This document shows, in pieces, positions 41,653 through 50,074 of a DNA stretch of 64,000 nucleotides. Below the pieces are notes generated by a model. The model was not told the origin of the DNA, did not search any database, and saw nothing but the letters and a program-made list of their open reading frames with translations. The number at the start of each line of letters is the position of its first letter. Position 1 is the first letter of the stretch. The stretch is taken from positions 4,340,001-4,404,000 of the forward strand of contig NZ_CAXUQL020000001.1 in assembly GCF_964253035.1 (NCBI RefSeq), in the 5' to 3' direction. A program made the position numbers and the translations under genes. Source of the DNA: Pseudorhodoferax sp032153935 (GTDB lineage: Bacteria > Pseudomonadota > Gammaproteobacteria > Burkholderiales > Burkholderiaceae_C).

Positions 41653-42647
41653 GAAACGCCGGTGCTGCCGCCCCGCTCGACGATGCCATCGCCGAGCAGG
41701 CCATCGCGTGGATGGTGCTGTTCCAGTCCGGTGAAGCCGGGCCGGAGGACCAGCGCAACTTTGCTGACTGGCGGGCCGGCGATGCACGCCATGCGCAGGC
41801 CTGGGAGCGCATGCAGGGCGCCGTTCAGCGCTCCGTCGCGCCGATCCTGCAGATGGAACGCAGCGTCCCGGAGCAATCCCAGGTGGTGAAGCGTGTCCTG
41901 CTGCGGCCGCTCGTAGCGACCAGCCGGCGCAGGGTGCTGCGCCAAGGCCTGGGCGTGCTGGCGGTCGGCGTCGCCACCGCTGCGCTGACGGACCGCTTCT
42001 GGCCGCTGGACCACCTCATGGCGGACCTGTCCACCGCCACCGGGGAGCGCAAGCGTTTTGAGTTGCCCGACGGCAGCAGCCTGCTGCTGAACGCGCGGTC
42101 CGCCGTGGATGTGCACTTCGGCGTTGCGCTGCGCGAGGTGCGCCTGCGCCAGGGCAGCCTTGTCGCGACGGTCGCGGCCGATGCAGCGCGTCCTTTCGTG
42201 GTCCGCACCCCGCACGGCGCCGCCCGCGCCCTGGGCACCCGCTTTCTGGTCAGCCTGGAGGACGCGCAGAGCATGGCGCTCGTGCTCGAACACAGCATCC
42301 GCATCGACAACACCAGCGGCGAGCTGGTCCTCGCGCAGGGCGAGGCAGCCGTCTACCAGGCCGGACGCATCGAGCGCGTGGCAGGTGATGCCACGGGCCG
42401 CGCGGCCTGGGCTAACGGCATGCTGGTGGCCGCCGACCAGCCCTTGGCGGAGGTGATCGCGGCGCTGCGCCCCTACCGACAGGGCATCGTCCGCGTGTCG
42501 CCCGAGGCCGCGCGGCTGCGCGTGCTGGGCTCGTTTCCGCTGGACGACACGGACAACATCCTGCGCTCGCTGGAGCAGACCATGCCGCTGCGCATCCGCC
42601 GCTTCGGCCCGCTGCTGGTCACCATCGACCTGCGTTCCAGCGCCTGA
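41649..42647 (+). CDS. FecR-like anti-sigma factor/sigma regulator
   Basis: A 332-residue inner-membrane regulator. It has an N-terminal DUF4880-type segment (QAIAWMVLFQSGEAGPEDQR), one membrane helix near residue 105 (LGVLAVGVATAALTD), then the periplasmic FecR domain (TGERKRFELPDGSSLLLNAR and ARALGTRFLVSL) and a C-terminal STN-contact part. The start is TTG 41649, overlapping the sigma factor TGA; no in-frame ATG or GTG lies nearby. It would hold the sigma factor until the receptor signals. Confidence 0.93.
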   Translation: MRNAGAAAPLDDAIAEQAIAWMVLFQSGEAGPEDQRNFADWRAGDARHAQAWERMQGAVQRSVAPILQMERSVPEQSQVVKRVLLRPLVATSRRRVLRQGLGVLAVGVATAALTDRFWPLDHLMADLSTATGERKRFELPDGSSLLLNARSAVDVHFGVALREVRLRQGSLVATVAADAARPFVVRTPHGAARALGTRFLVSLEDAQSMALVLEHSIRIDNTSGELVLAQGEAAVYQAGRIERVAGDATGRAAWANGMLVAADQPLAEVIAALRPYRQGIVRVSPEAARLRVLGSFPLDDTDNILRSLEQTMPLRIRRFGPLLVTIDLRSSA

Positions 42648-42739
42648 TTCCGAAAAATTTCTTCGCCAAAGTGATCACTTTCGGGTCGCTCGCGTGACCC
42701 CTCTCTGGAGAACCATCCCATTCCAAAGAGGAAGTCGTC
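42648..42739 (+). promoter_or_regulatory. Receptor promoter region with a perfect palindrome
   Basis: The 92 bp between the FecR-like gene and the receptor contain the 14-bp perfect palindrome AAAGTGATCACTTT at 42668-42681, followed by a GGGTC...GACCC stem near 42684-42701. A separate promoter read by the ECF sigma factor is expected here, but its -35/-10 boxes could not be fixed. Confidence 0.5.
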
Positions 42740-45154
42740 GTGAAGAAGAAATCCAAGCTGCAACCGCGCGCCCTGGTCATCGCGGTATCGGCCGCCTGTG
42801 GCCTGCTGTACATCCCCGGCGCGCTGGCGCAGTCCGGCGCGGCCGCGCCACAGGCGGCCGGCCAGGCCTTTCAGCTGCCCGCCGGGCCGCTGGGCAGCAC
42901 GCTGCTGCAGATCGCGCAGGCCAGCGGGCAGGCCATCTCCGTGGACCCGGAACTGGTGCGCGGCATCCAGGCGCCGGCGATCCAGGGGAACTTGACAGCG
43001 GCCGAGGCCGTGCAGCGGGCCCTTGCCGGCACCGATTTGCAGCTGGTGCGCACCGAGAACGGCACGCTGACGCTCAAGCGCAAGGAGCGCGCCGATACCG
43101 CGGCCGCGGCAGCCGGCACCAGCCTGCCGACCGTGACGGTGTCGGGCGGCTACATCCCGCAGACCGCGACCGAAGGCTCCGAGACCTACACCGTGCGCGC
43201 CAGCAGCTCGGCGACCAAGCTGGCGCTGAGCCCGCGGGAGACGCCGCAGACCATCTCGGTGACCACGCGCGCGAAGATGGACGACTTCAAGCTCAACACC
43301 ATCAACGACGTGCTGGCCAGCACCGCTGGCATCACGGCCGAGAAGGCCGAGACCGACCGGACCTACTACACGGCGCGCGGCTTCGACGTCACCAACTTCA
43401 TCTTCGACGGCGTTGGCATCCCGCTGACCTACAGCGCGCAGGCCGGCGACGTCGACACCGCGATGTTCGACCGCATCGAGGTGCTGCAAGGCGCCAATGG
43501 CCTGAGCGTGTCGACCGGCAATCCGTCGGCCACCGTGAACTTTGTGCGCAAGCGGCCCACGCCCGTCTTCCAGGCGTCGGCGGGCCTGACCGTGGGCTCG
43601 TGGGACACGCGGCGCATCGACGCCGACATCTCGGCGCCGTTCAACGAGGCCGGCACGCTGGCCGGGCGCCTGGTCGTCGCGCACCAGGAGGGCAATTCCT
43701 ACCTCGACCGCTACAAGCCCGCCAAGGATCTGGTCTATGGCGTGGTGGAGGCCCAGCTGAGCAACACGACCACCGCCACCGTGGGCTACAGCTACCAGAA
43801 GGTCGACGGCAAGGGTGCCCTGTGGGGCGCGCTGCCGCTGGGCAATGCCGACGGCAGCCAGGCCTCCTACCGCGTGGGCACGAGCACCTCGGCCGACTGG
43901 TCCTTCTACGACTCCAAGGAGCAGCGCGCCTTCGCCGAGTTGAACCAGCAGCTCGGCGGCGGCTGGCAGTGGAAGACCTCGCTGAACTACGACGTGATCG
44001 ACAGCGACAGCTCCCTGTTCTATGTCAACGGCGCCTATGACGCCACGACGGGCACCGGCCTCTATGGCTTCCCTTCGGCCACGGTCAGCAGCAACAAGCG
44101 GGCCTTCGTCGACAGCAACCTGGTCGGCAAGTACCAACTGCTGGGCCGTGAGCACGATCTGTCGGTCGGGCTGAGCTGGTCGCGCTCCCGGCAGACCGCC
44201 TTGAGCAAGAACACCGATTCCGGCGCGGGCGGCTACTACTTCGACATTCCGGTCAGCCAGGCCTTCGGCGGGGCCTTCCCGTTCCCGATCTACGACGGCG
44301 ACGTGACCACGCAGGCCTACAACGACACGCGCAAGACCGTGTACGCCGCCACGCGGCTGCACCTGCAGGAGCGCACCAAGCTGCTGCTGGGGGTCAACTA
44401 CACGCAGGCCGACTCCACCGGCTACGCGGAAAGCTCTGCCCATGTGCTGAGCCAGTCGTCCGCCTCGCCCTACGTCGGCCTGGTGGTCGACCTCACGCCC
44501 GAGGTCTCTGCCTTCGGCAGCTACACCAAGATCTTCAACCCGCAGTACCAGGCGGACGCCAACCGCCAGACCCTGGCGGCGGCCAAGGGCGAAAGCTACG
44601 AACTCGGCTTCAAGGGCGAGTTCTTCGCGCGCCGGCTCAATGCCTCGGCCTCCGTGTTCAGCGCCAAGCAGAACGGGGTGGCCGACTACGCCGGCATGCT
44701 GGACGACGGCAACTATTACTACCAAAGCATCAACGCCAAGTCCGAGGGCATCGAGTTCAACCTGAATGGGCAGCTGGCCACCCACTGGCAGGCCAGCGCC
44801 GGCTATGTGGTCATGCGCATCAACGACGACGCCGGCAACGCCGTGCGCACCTATGTGCCGCGCCGGCAACTGCGCATGTCGACCACCTACCGCGTGCCGC
44901 AGCTCCAGCAGCTCAAGCTCGGCGCGAACCTGCAGGTCCAGAGCCATGTGAGCTACAACGCCGCAGGCACCGCCTACCAGGGCGGCTACGCCGTCGTGGG
45001 CCTGATGGCGCGCTACGACTTCAGCAAGAACTGGAGTGCTTCGCTGAACCTGAACAACATCTTCGACAGGAAGTACCTCAACAGCGTTTCGCAGGGTTCG
45101 GGCTACTACGCCGCGCCGGCCAACGGCAGCATCACGCTGAACTGGAAGTACTGA
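42740..45154 (+). CDS. TonB-dependent ferric-siderophore receptor with signalling domain
   Basis: An 804-residue outer-membrane receptor. It has a signal peptide (to about residue 30, ending GALAQ) and an STN secretin/TonB signalling domain (about 38-112, GPLGSTLLQIAQASGQAISV). The plug domain follows (RETPQTISVTTRAKMDDFKL, FDRIEVLQGANGLSVSTGNP), then a 22-strand barrel ending in aromatic LNWKY. The STN domain marks it as a transducer that signals through the adjacent FecR and FecI-like proteins. The start is GTG 42740 with AGAGGAAG upstream. The plug sequence resembles FpvA/FoxA-type siderophore receptors; the ligand is unknown. Confidence 0.95.
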   Translation: MKKKSKLQPRALVIAVSAACGLLYIPGALAQSGAAAPQAAGQAFQLPAGPLGSTLLQIAQASGQAISVDPELVRGIQAPAIQGNLTAAEAVQRALAGTDLQLVRTENGTLTLKRKERADTAAAAAGTSLPTVTVSGGYIPQTATEGSETYTVRASSSATKLALSPRETPQTISVTTRAKMDDFKLNTINDVLASTAGITAEKAETDRTYYTARGFDVTNFIFDGVGIPLTYSAQAGDVDTAMFDRIEVLQGANGLSVSTGNPSATVNFVRKRPTPVFQASAGLTVGSWDTRRIDADISAPFNEAGTLAGRLVVAHQEGNSYLDRYKPAKDLVYGVVEAQLSNTTTATVGYSYQKVDGKGALWGALPLGNADGSQASYRVGTSTSADWSFYDSKEQRAFAELNQQLGGGWQWKTSLNYDVIDSDSSLFYVNGAYDATTGTGLYGFPSATVSSNKRAFVDSNLVGKYQLLGREHDLSVGLSWSRSRQTALSKNTDSGAGGYYFDIPVSQAFGGAFPFPIYDGDVTTQAYNDTRKTVYAATRLHLQERTKLLLGVNYTQADSTGYAESSAHVLSQSSASPYVGLVVDLTPEVSAFGSYTKIFNPQYQADANRQTLAAAKGESYELGFKGEFFARRLNASASVFSAKQNGVADYAGMLDDGNYYYQSINAKSEGIEFNLNGQLATHWQASAGYVVMRINDDAGNAVRTYVPRRQLRMSTTYRVPQLQQLKLGANLQVQSHVSYNAAGTAYQGGYAVVGLMARYDFSKNWSASLNLNNIFDRKYLNSVSQGSGYYAAPANGSITLNWKY

Positions 45155-45156
45155 AC

Positions 45157-46041
45157 GTGCAAAGAAGATGGATGACGGCGTCCCTGGCCGCCTGCGTGTG
45201 GGGCGGCCTGCTCACCAAAACGGCACTCGCGGCCGATGCGCAGAACGCAGCGCCAGTGCAGGGGCCGCGCGTGGACCTGCCGGGCACCCTCAAGCTGCGC
45301 GTGCTGGGCGGCCCGCGTGCGGACCGACCCTACGACCTGTGGATCAGCCTGCCTGCCGGAAAGAACAAACCGCAGGACGGGCACCCTGTGCTGTTCATGC
45401 TGGACGGCAATGCGCACTTCGGCAGCTTCCATGAAGCCCGCCGCGCGCAGGACGCGTTCGCGGAATACATGGTTGTGGCGGTCGGCTACCCCATCGAGGA
45501 AACCCATGATTTCCTGCGGCGCGCCTACGACTACTCGCCGCCCGCACCGCCCGGCACCCAGCCGCCGCAAGGGGGCGACGAGGAGTTCCTGGACACGCTG
45601 CAGGACGTGGTGATTCCCGCCATCGCGGGGCGCTGGCACATCGACCGCCGCGCGCTGAGCCTGTTCGGGCACTCGTTCGGTGGCATGTTCGCGCTGCGCA
45701 CCCTGTACCAGCGGCCCATGCTGTTCACGCACTATGTGGCCGCCAGCCCTACGCTCTGGTGGCGCGACGACTACCTGCTGGAACCGGAGAAGAAGTTCGT
45801 GGCGGCCGTGCAGCAGGGGCAGGTCAAGCCCGTCCACCAGAGCCTGCTGCTGATCGTGGGCGACCAGGAACCGCCGCAGGAGATCCAGGACGTGCAGTCG
45901 CTGCAGCTGCGGCTGGAGCCGCTGTCGCGCCATGGCTTGCGCACGGCATACCAGCTGCAGCCGGGCGAAGACCACATGTCCTTGCCGATCGCCATCGCGA
46001 CCAAGGTGCTGCGCCAGGTCTTCACGGCGCGGCGCATCTGA
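45157..46041 (+). CDS. Periplasmic siderophore esterase-like alpha/beta hydrolase
   Basis: A 294-residue putative esterase with a signal peptide (to about residue 26, ending ALAA). It has the nucleophile elbow LFGHSFGGMF, VLFMLDGNAHFG and the late catalytic His in GEDHMSL. The pattern matches the Fes/IroE/BesA-like putative esterase family, which cuts siderophore esters to free iron. It begins 2 bp after the receptor stop with GTG 45157 (ATG 45172 is possible), so receptor and esterase are one unit. It runs tail-to-tail with the histidine kinase gene, 4 bp apart. Confidence 0.85.
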   Translation: MQRRWMTASLAACVWGGLLTKTALAADAQNAAPVQGPRVDLPGTLKLRVLGGPRADRPYDLWISLPAGKNKPQDGHPVLFMLDGNAHFGSFHEARRAQDAFAEYMVVAVGYPIEETHDFLRRAYDYSPPAPPGTQPPQGGDEEFLDTLQDVVIPAIAGRWHIDRRALSLFGHSFGGMFALRTLYQRPMLFTHYVAASPTLWWRDDYLLEPEKKFVAAVQQGQVKPVHQSLLLIVGDQEPPQEIQDVQSLQLRLEPLSRHGLRTAYQLQPGEDHMSLPIAIATKVLRQVFTARRI

Positions 46042-46045
46042 CGGT

Positions 46046-47413
46046 TCAGCCGGCCGGCAGCGTCAGGCGCACGCGCAAGCCGGGCGCGGCGTCCTCGAAC
46101 ACCAGGCTGGCGCGGTGCAACTGGGCGATGGCGCCCACGCTGGCCAGGCCCAGGCCGGTGCCGGGCAGGCGCTCGTCGAGCCGGAAGAAGCGCTGGCCCA
46201 GCCGGGCCAATGCCGCGGCCGGCACGCCGGGGCCGTTGTCGCGCACGGTGAGCTCGACCCTGTCGTCCTTGGCGCAAACAGCCACCTCCACGCGTGCGCC
46301 CGGCGTCTGCGCGCTGTACTTGAGTGCGTTGTCCACGAGGTTGGCGACGGCGCTGGCCAGCAGGTCGCGGTCGCCCAGCACCTGGGCCGGGTCGTCGCCG
46401 ACCAGGCGCAGCGTGCAGCCCTGGTCCTCGGCAACAAAGGCGTAGAGCTCGACCACGTCGGCCGCGATGGCCTGCAGCGACTGCAGCGTGAACTGCTGGC
46501 GCTGCGCGCCGGCCTCGGCCTCGGCGATCTGCAGCAGCTTGTGGAACACGGTATTGAGCTGCTCGAGCTCGCCGATGGTGGCGGCGCTGGCGGCGCGCAG
46601 CGCGGCGGCGTCGCTGCCTTCGCGCTGGGCCTCGTGCAGCCGCGCCAGTGCGCGCGTGAGCGGCGTGCGCAGGTTGTGGGCAATGGTGTCGGAGACATGG
46701 CGCACGCCCTGCATGAGGCCTTCGATGCGGTCCAGCATGCGGTTGATGTCGTGCTCCAGCAGCGCGAATTCGTCGTCGCGGTCGGAGGGCTGCACGCGCT
46801 CGGCGAGCTGACCGGCAGCGACCTGGGCGGCCGTGCGGCGCAGCGCGCCGATGCGTTGCTCCAGCAGGTCGCGGAACAGGTAGGTGCCGCCGACCACCAG
46901 CAGCAGCGCGAGGAAGGTGGCGGCCTTGATGGCATCGCCCACGAGCTCGGCCATCTGCAGCTGCTCGCTGCGGTCGTGGCCGACCACCAGGCGCGAGCCA
47001 TCGGGCAGCTTGCGCGTGGTCAGGTAGCCGGGCGAGGGGTGGCCGCTGCGCAGCAGGGTCTGCTCCTCGATGTCGCTGCCCGAGGCCGGCGGGTCGGCGA
47101 AGCGGTTGCTGCCGGCGATCCGGCGCCCGTCGGCGTCCAGCAGCACCAGCAGTTCGCGGTCGGAGTCTTCGCCGTCGCCCAGCGACTCCTCGATGGCCTG
47201 GACCAGCGCTTCGCGCCCGCCCTGGTCGAAGCGCGCCTCGAGCTGCTGCGTGGTGCTGGCGATCTGGCGCAGCGTGCGCTGCTCCAGCAGCACCACGGTG
47301 CGGATGTAGAACACCGACAGCGTGATGACCATGATCAGCATGGCCATGCCGGCGAAGGCCAGCGCGAGGCGGAACGCGGCCGAGTTGCGCCAGGGGCGCA
47401 GTCCAGCCCTCAT
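46046..47413 (-). CDS. Sensor histidine kinase
   Basis: A 455-residue membrane kinase. Two membrane helices lie near 15-37 and 165-187 and flank a periplasmic sensor. Then come a HAMP domain (LLEQRIGALRRTAAQVAAGQ), a HisKA box with DTIAHNLRTPLTRAL (His near 242) and a HATPase domain with NLVDNALKYS, DNGPGVP and GTGLGLASV. It is the QseC/PhoQ-like classical type. Its ATG overlaps the stop of the response regulator gene. The signal is not known. Confidence 0.94.
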   Translation of the reverse strand: MRAGLRPWRNSAAFRLALAFAGMAMLIMVITLSVFYIRTVVLLEQRTLRQIASTTQQLEARFDQGGREALVQAIEESLGDGEDSDRELLVLLDADGRRIAGSNRFADPPASGSDIEEQTLLRSGHPSPGYLTTRKLPDGSRLVVGHDRSEQLQMAELVGDAIKAATFLALLLVVGGTYLFRDLLEQRIGALRRTAAQVAAGQLAERVQPSDRDDEFALLEHDINRMLDRIEGLMQGVRHVSDTIAHNLRTPLTRALARLHEAQREGSDAAALRAASAATIGELEQLNTVFHKLLQIAEAEAGAQRQQFTLQSLQAIAADVVELYAFVAEDQGCTLRLVGDDPAQVLGDRDLLASAVANLVDNALKYSAQTPGARVEVAVCAKDDRVELTVRDNGPGVPAAALARLGQRFFRLDERLPGTGLGLASVGAIAQLHRASLVFEDAAPGLRVRLTLPAG

Positions 47414-48099
47414 GCGCCCGGCTGGGCCGCCAGCTGGTAGCCGGCGCCGCGCACGGTGTGGATCAGCGGCTGGCCGAAGCCATGGTCGATCTTCTTGCGC
47501 AGGCGGTTGATGTGCACGTCGATGACGTTGGTTTGCGGATCGAACTGGTAGTCCCAGACCGATTCGAGCAGCATGGTGCGCGTGACGACCTGGCCGGCGT
47601 TGGACACCAGGAAGGCCAGCAGCCGGAACTCGCGCGGCTGCAGCGCGATTGGCTGGCCGGCGCGCTCGACGCCGCGCGTCATGAGGTCGATGCGCAGGTC
47701 GGCCACCTGCAGGTGGCGCACCTCGGGCGCGCTGCCGGAGCGGCGCACCAGCGCCTCGAGCCGGGCCGCGAGTTCGGAGAAGGCGAAGGGCTTGGTCAGG
47801 TAGTCGTCGCCGCCGGCCTTGAGCCCGCGGATCCGCTCGTCGACGGCGGACAGCGCGCTGAGCACGAGCACGGGCGTCTTCTTGCCCAGGCGGCGCAGCG
47901 TTGCGAGGATGGCCAGGCCGTCCACGTCACCGGGCAGCATGCGGTCGAGCACGATCACGTCCCAGTTCTCTTCCACCGCGCGGGCCAGGCCGGTCACGCC
48001 GTCGCGGCAGTGCACCACGGCATGGCCCAGTTCACGCAGGCCGGTGCCGATGTAGCGGGCGTGCTCGGGCTCGTCCTCGATGACCAGGCAGCGCCACAT
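47410..48099 (-). CDS. OmpR-family response regulator
   Basis: A 229-residue regulator with a receiver (EDE acidic pair at 8-10, phospho-acceptor D52 in IVLDRMLPGD, K103 in YLTKPF) and a winged-helix output domain (QPIALQPREFRLLAFLVSNA, NVIDVHINRLRKKID, IHTVRGAGYQL). The ATG overlaps the trhO stop and its own stop overlaps the kinase start, so trhO, regulator and kinase are one coupled operon. Target genes are unknown. Confidence 0.95.
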   Translation of the reverse strand: MWRCLVIEDEPEHARYIGTGLRELGHAVVHCRDGVTGLARAVEENWDVIVLDRMLPGDVDGLAILATLRRLGKKTPVLVLSALSAVDERIRGLKAGGDDYLTKPFAFSELAARLEALVRRSGSAPEVRHLQVADLRIDLMTRGVERAGQPIALQPREFRLLAFLVSNAGQVVTRTMLLESVWDYQFDPQTNVIDVHINRLRKKIDHGFGQPLIHTVRGAGYQLAAQPGA

Positions 48100-48857
48100 C
48101 AGGCCGCGGCGGAGGGATTGGCCTGCAGGGCGTTGTCCACGGCGCGGCGCTCGTCGAACACGAAGCAGTCGCCGCGGTAGTGCTTGCCGTCGGTTTCCTC
48201 GAAGTACTTGAGGATGCCGCCTTCGAGCTGGTAGACATGCGTGAGGCCCGCGGCGCGCATGAGCATGGCGGCCTTCTCGCAGCGGATGCCGCCCGTGCAG
48301 TAGCTGACCACGGTCTTGCCTTCGAGCTCGGCCTGGTGCGCGGCCAGCGCGGCCGGGAACTCGCTGAACTTGTCGATCCGCCAGTCGATCGCGTTCTCGA
48401 ACGCGCCGCAGTCCACCTCGAAGGCGTTGCGCGTGTCCAGCGTGACGACCGGGCGGCCCTCGTCGTCCACGCCCGTGTCGAGCCACCGGCGCACGGTGGC
48501 GGCCGGCACGGCGGGGGCGCGGCCACCGTCGGCGCTGAAATCGGGGCGGATCTGCGGCTGGTCCATGCGGATGATCTCGCGCTTGACCTTGACCAGCATC
48601 TTGCGGAAAGGCTGGGCCTCGGACCAGCTCTCCTTGGGCGCGATGTCGGCGAAGCGCGCGTCCGCATGCAGCAGCGCCACGAAGGCGCGCACATCGGCCT
48701 CGGGGCCCGCCACGAACAGGTTGATGCCTTCCTCGGCCAGCAGCACCGTGCCTTTCAGCTGGCGCTCCGTGGCGCAGGCCAGCAGCTGCTCGCGCAGCTC
48801 GGCGGCATCGGGCAGGGGAACGAATTTGTAGGCGGAGATGTTCAGGATGGCAGGCAC
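48099..48857 (-). CDS. trhO: tRNA uridine 5-oxyacetic acid-type hydroxylase TrhO (rhodanese family, UPF0176)
   Basis: TrhO hydroxylates U34 of several tRNAs, an oxygen-dependent step towards cmo5U. The 252-residue protein has the N-terminal acylphosphatase-like domain (ILNISAYKFVPLPDAAELRE, GTVLLAEEGINLFVAG) and a rhodanese domain. The rhodanese domain carries RNAFEVDCGAFENAI and the active-site loop VVSYCTGGIRCEKAAML with the catalytic Cys. The GTG start at 48857 matches the family start. It is first in an operon with a two-component system, an unusual partner. Confidence 0.92.
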   Translation of the reverse strand: MPAILNISAYKFVPLPDAAELREQLLACATERQLKGTVLLAEEGINLFVAGPEADVRAFVALLHADARFADIAPKESWSEAQPFRKMLVKVKREIIRMDQPQIRPDFSADGGRAPAVPAATVRRWLDTGVDDEGRPVVTLDTRNAFEVDCGAFENAIDWRIDKFSEFPAALAAHQAELEGKTVVSYCTGGIRCEKAAMLMRAAGLTHVYQLEGGILKYFEETDGKHYRGDCFVFDERRAVDNALQANPSAAA

Positions 48858-48878
48858 GGGCGCGATTATCCTTGGGCG

Positions 48879-49568
48879 ATGACCGCGCTCATGTTTCTGC
48901 CCTGGTACGACTGGCTGGCCCTGCTGTGGTTCTTCGGCCTGTGGTTCGGCTATGCGCGGTTCTCGGGCAGCACCCAGCAGGCCACGCTGCTGCAGACCAC
49001 CAACCGCTACCGCCGCTACTGGATGGAGCAGGCCACGGCGCGCGACCCGCGTGTGCTGGACGGCATCATCGTGCAGGGGCTGTCGAGCAGCCCCTCGTTC
49101 TTCGCCTCGACCACCATCATCATCATCGGCGGCCTGCTGGCGCTGCTGGGCGCGACCGACAAGGCCTCGGAGTTCGTGCGCGAGATCCCGTTCGCGGTGC
49201 GCACCTCGGTGCTGGTGTTCGATCTCAAGGTGATGCTGCTCGCAAGCATCTTCGTGTACGCCTTCTTCCGCTTCACCTGGTCGATGCGGCAGTACACCTT
49301 CGCGGCGCTCGTGATCGGCTCCATGCCCGACCCTGGGGACTTCGCGGCCGGCAAGTTCGACCGCAAGCACTTCGCCGACCGCGCCGGCAAGATGCTGGGC
49401 ATGGCGGCCGAGACCTTCAACGGCGGCGTGCGCGCCTACTACATGTCGTTCGCGGCGACGGCCTGGTTCTTCTCGTCGCTGGCCTTCGCGGTGGCGACGG
49501 CCGCGGTGGTCGTGATCCTGTACAGCCGGGAGTTCCGCTCCGAGGTGCTGCACGTGCTGCGTGACTGA
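48879..49568 (+). CDS. DUF599-family membrane protein
   Basis: A 229-residue protein with four predicted helices and the DUF599 pattern: YDWLALLWFFGLWFGYARFS at the N-terminus, WMEQATARDPRVLDGIIVQG in the loop, and FSSLAFAVATAAVVVILYSR at the end. Its function is unknown in all species. It is divergent from trhO, 21 bp apart, and its TGA directly abuts the MarR stop on the other strand. Confidence 0.88.
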   Translation: MTALMFLPWYDWLALLWFFGLWFGYARFSGSTQQATLLQTTNRYRRYWMEQATARDPRVLDGIIVQGLSSSPSFFASTTIIIIGGLLALLGATDKASEFVREIPFAVRTSVLVFDLKVMLLASIFVYAFFRFTWSMRQYTFAALVIGSMPDPGDFAAGKFDRKHFADRAGKMLGMAAETFNGGVRAYYMSFAATAWFFSSLAFAVATAAVVVILYSREFRSEVLHVLRD

Positions 49569-50051
49569 TCACGCGTCGAGGTTGTCCTGCACGCGGCGCA
49601 GCAGCGCGAGCAGCTGGGCTTTCTCTTCCTCCGCCAGACCGACGACCGCCTGGGCTTCCAGCGCCTTGGCCTGCCCGCGCAGCGCGCGCTGGATGGCCTG
49701 GCCTTCGGCCGTGAGCTGCAGCCGCACGTTGCGCCGGTCGGCCGCGTCGGCCTCGCCGTGCAGCAGGCCGCGCTCGCGCAGGCCCTTGATGAGCCGGGCC
49801 AACTGGGCCTTGTCGCGGCCCGTGTGCTGCACGAGGTCGCTTTGCGTGGCGCCCGGGCGGTGGGCGTAGAAGCCCAGCACCTTGCTTTCCATGTGCGTGA
49901 GTTCGTGTTGCCCATGGCGCAAGGCCTGGAACAGCTGCGAGCGGAACTGGTGCATGACCCGGTGCACCAGCTCCAGAACCTCGTCGTCGGCAGGGTTATG
50001 GCGGCCTTGACGGTTGACCTTATCAACTGATTCGCGCATGATTGGGGACAT
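49569..50051 (-). CDS. MarR-family transcriptional regulator
   Basis: A 160-residue winged-helix repressor with MESKVLGFYAHRPGATQSDL, then RDKAQLARLIKGLRERGLLH (recognition helix) and the DRRNVRLQLTAEGQ wing. The start is placed at ATG 50051; ATG 50039 is equally possible and neither has a ribosome-binding site. It is divergent from the siderophore-interacting protein gene, with only 23 bp between starts, so it probably controls that gene and itself. MarR-type genes beside SIP reductases occur in several betaproteobacteria. Confidence 0.88.
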   Translation of the reverse strand: MSPIMRESVDKVNRQGRHNPADDEVLELVHRVMHQFRSQLFQALRHGQHELTHMESKVLGFYAHRPGATQSDLVQHTGRDKAQLARLIKGLRERGLLHGEADAADRRNVRLQLTAEGQAIQRALRGQAKALEAQAVVGLAEEEKAQLLALLRRVQDNLDA

Positions 50052-50074
50052 TATCAACCATCAACAAGAATCCA
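50012..50074. promoter_or_regulatory. MarR/SIP operator region with repeated TTATCAAC
   Basis: TTATCAAC occurs twice, at about 50019-50026 and 50051-50058. The first lies within the perfect dyad GTTGA-N5-TCAAC. The second overlaps the MarR start. Such paired sites in a 23-bp divergent gap suit an autoregulating MarR repressor. The lack of ribosome-binding sites suggests leaderless transcripts. Confidence 0.55.
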
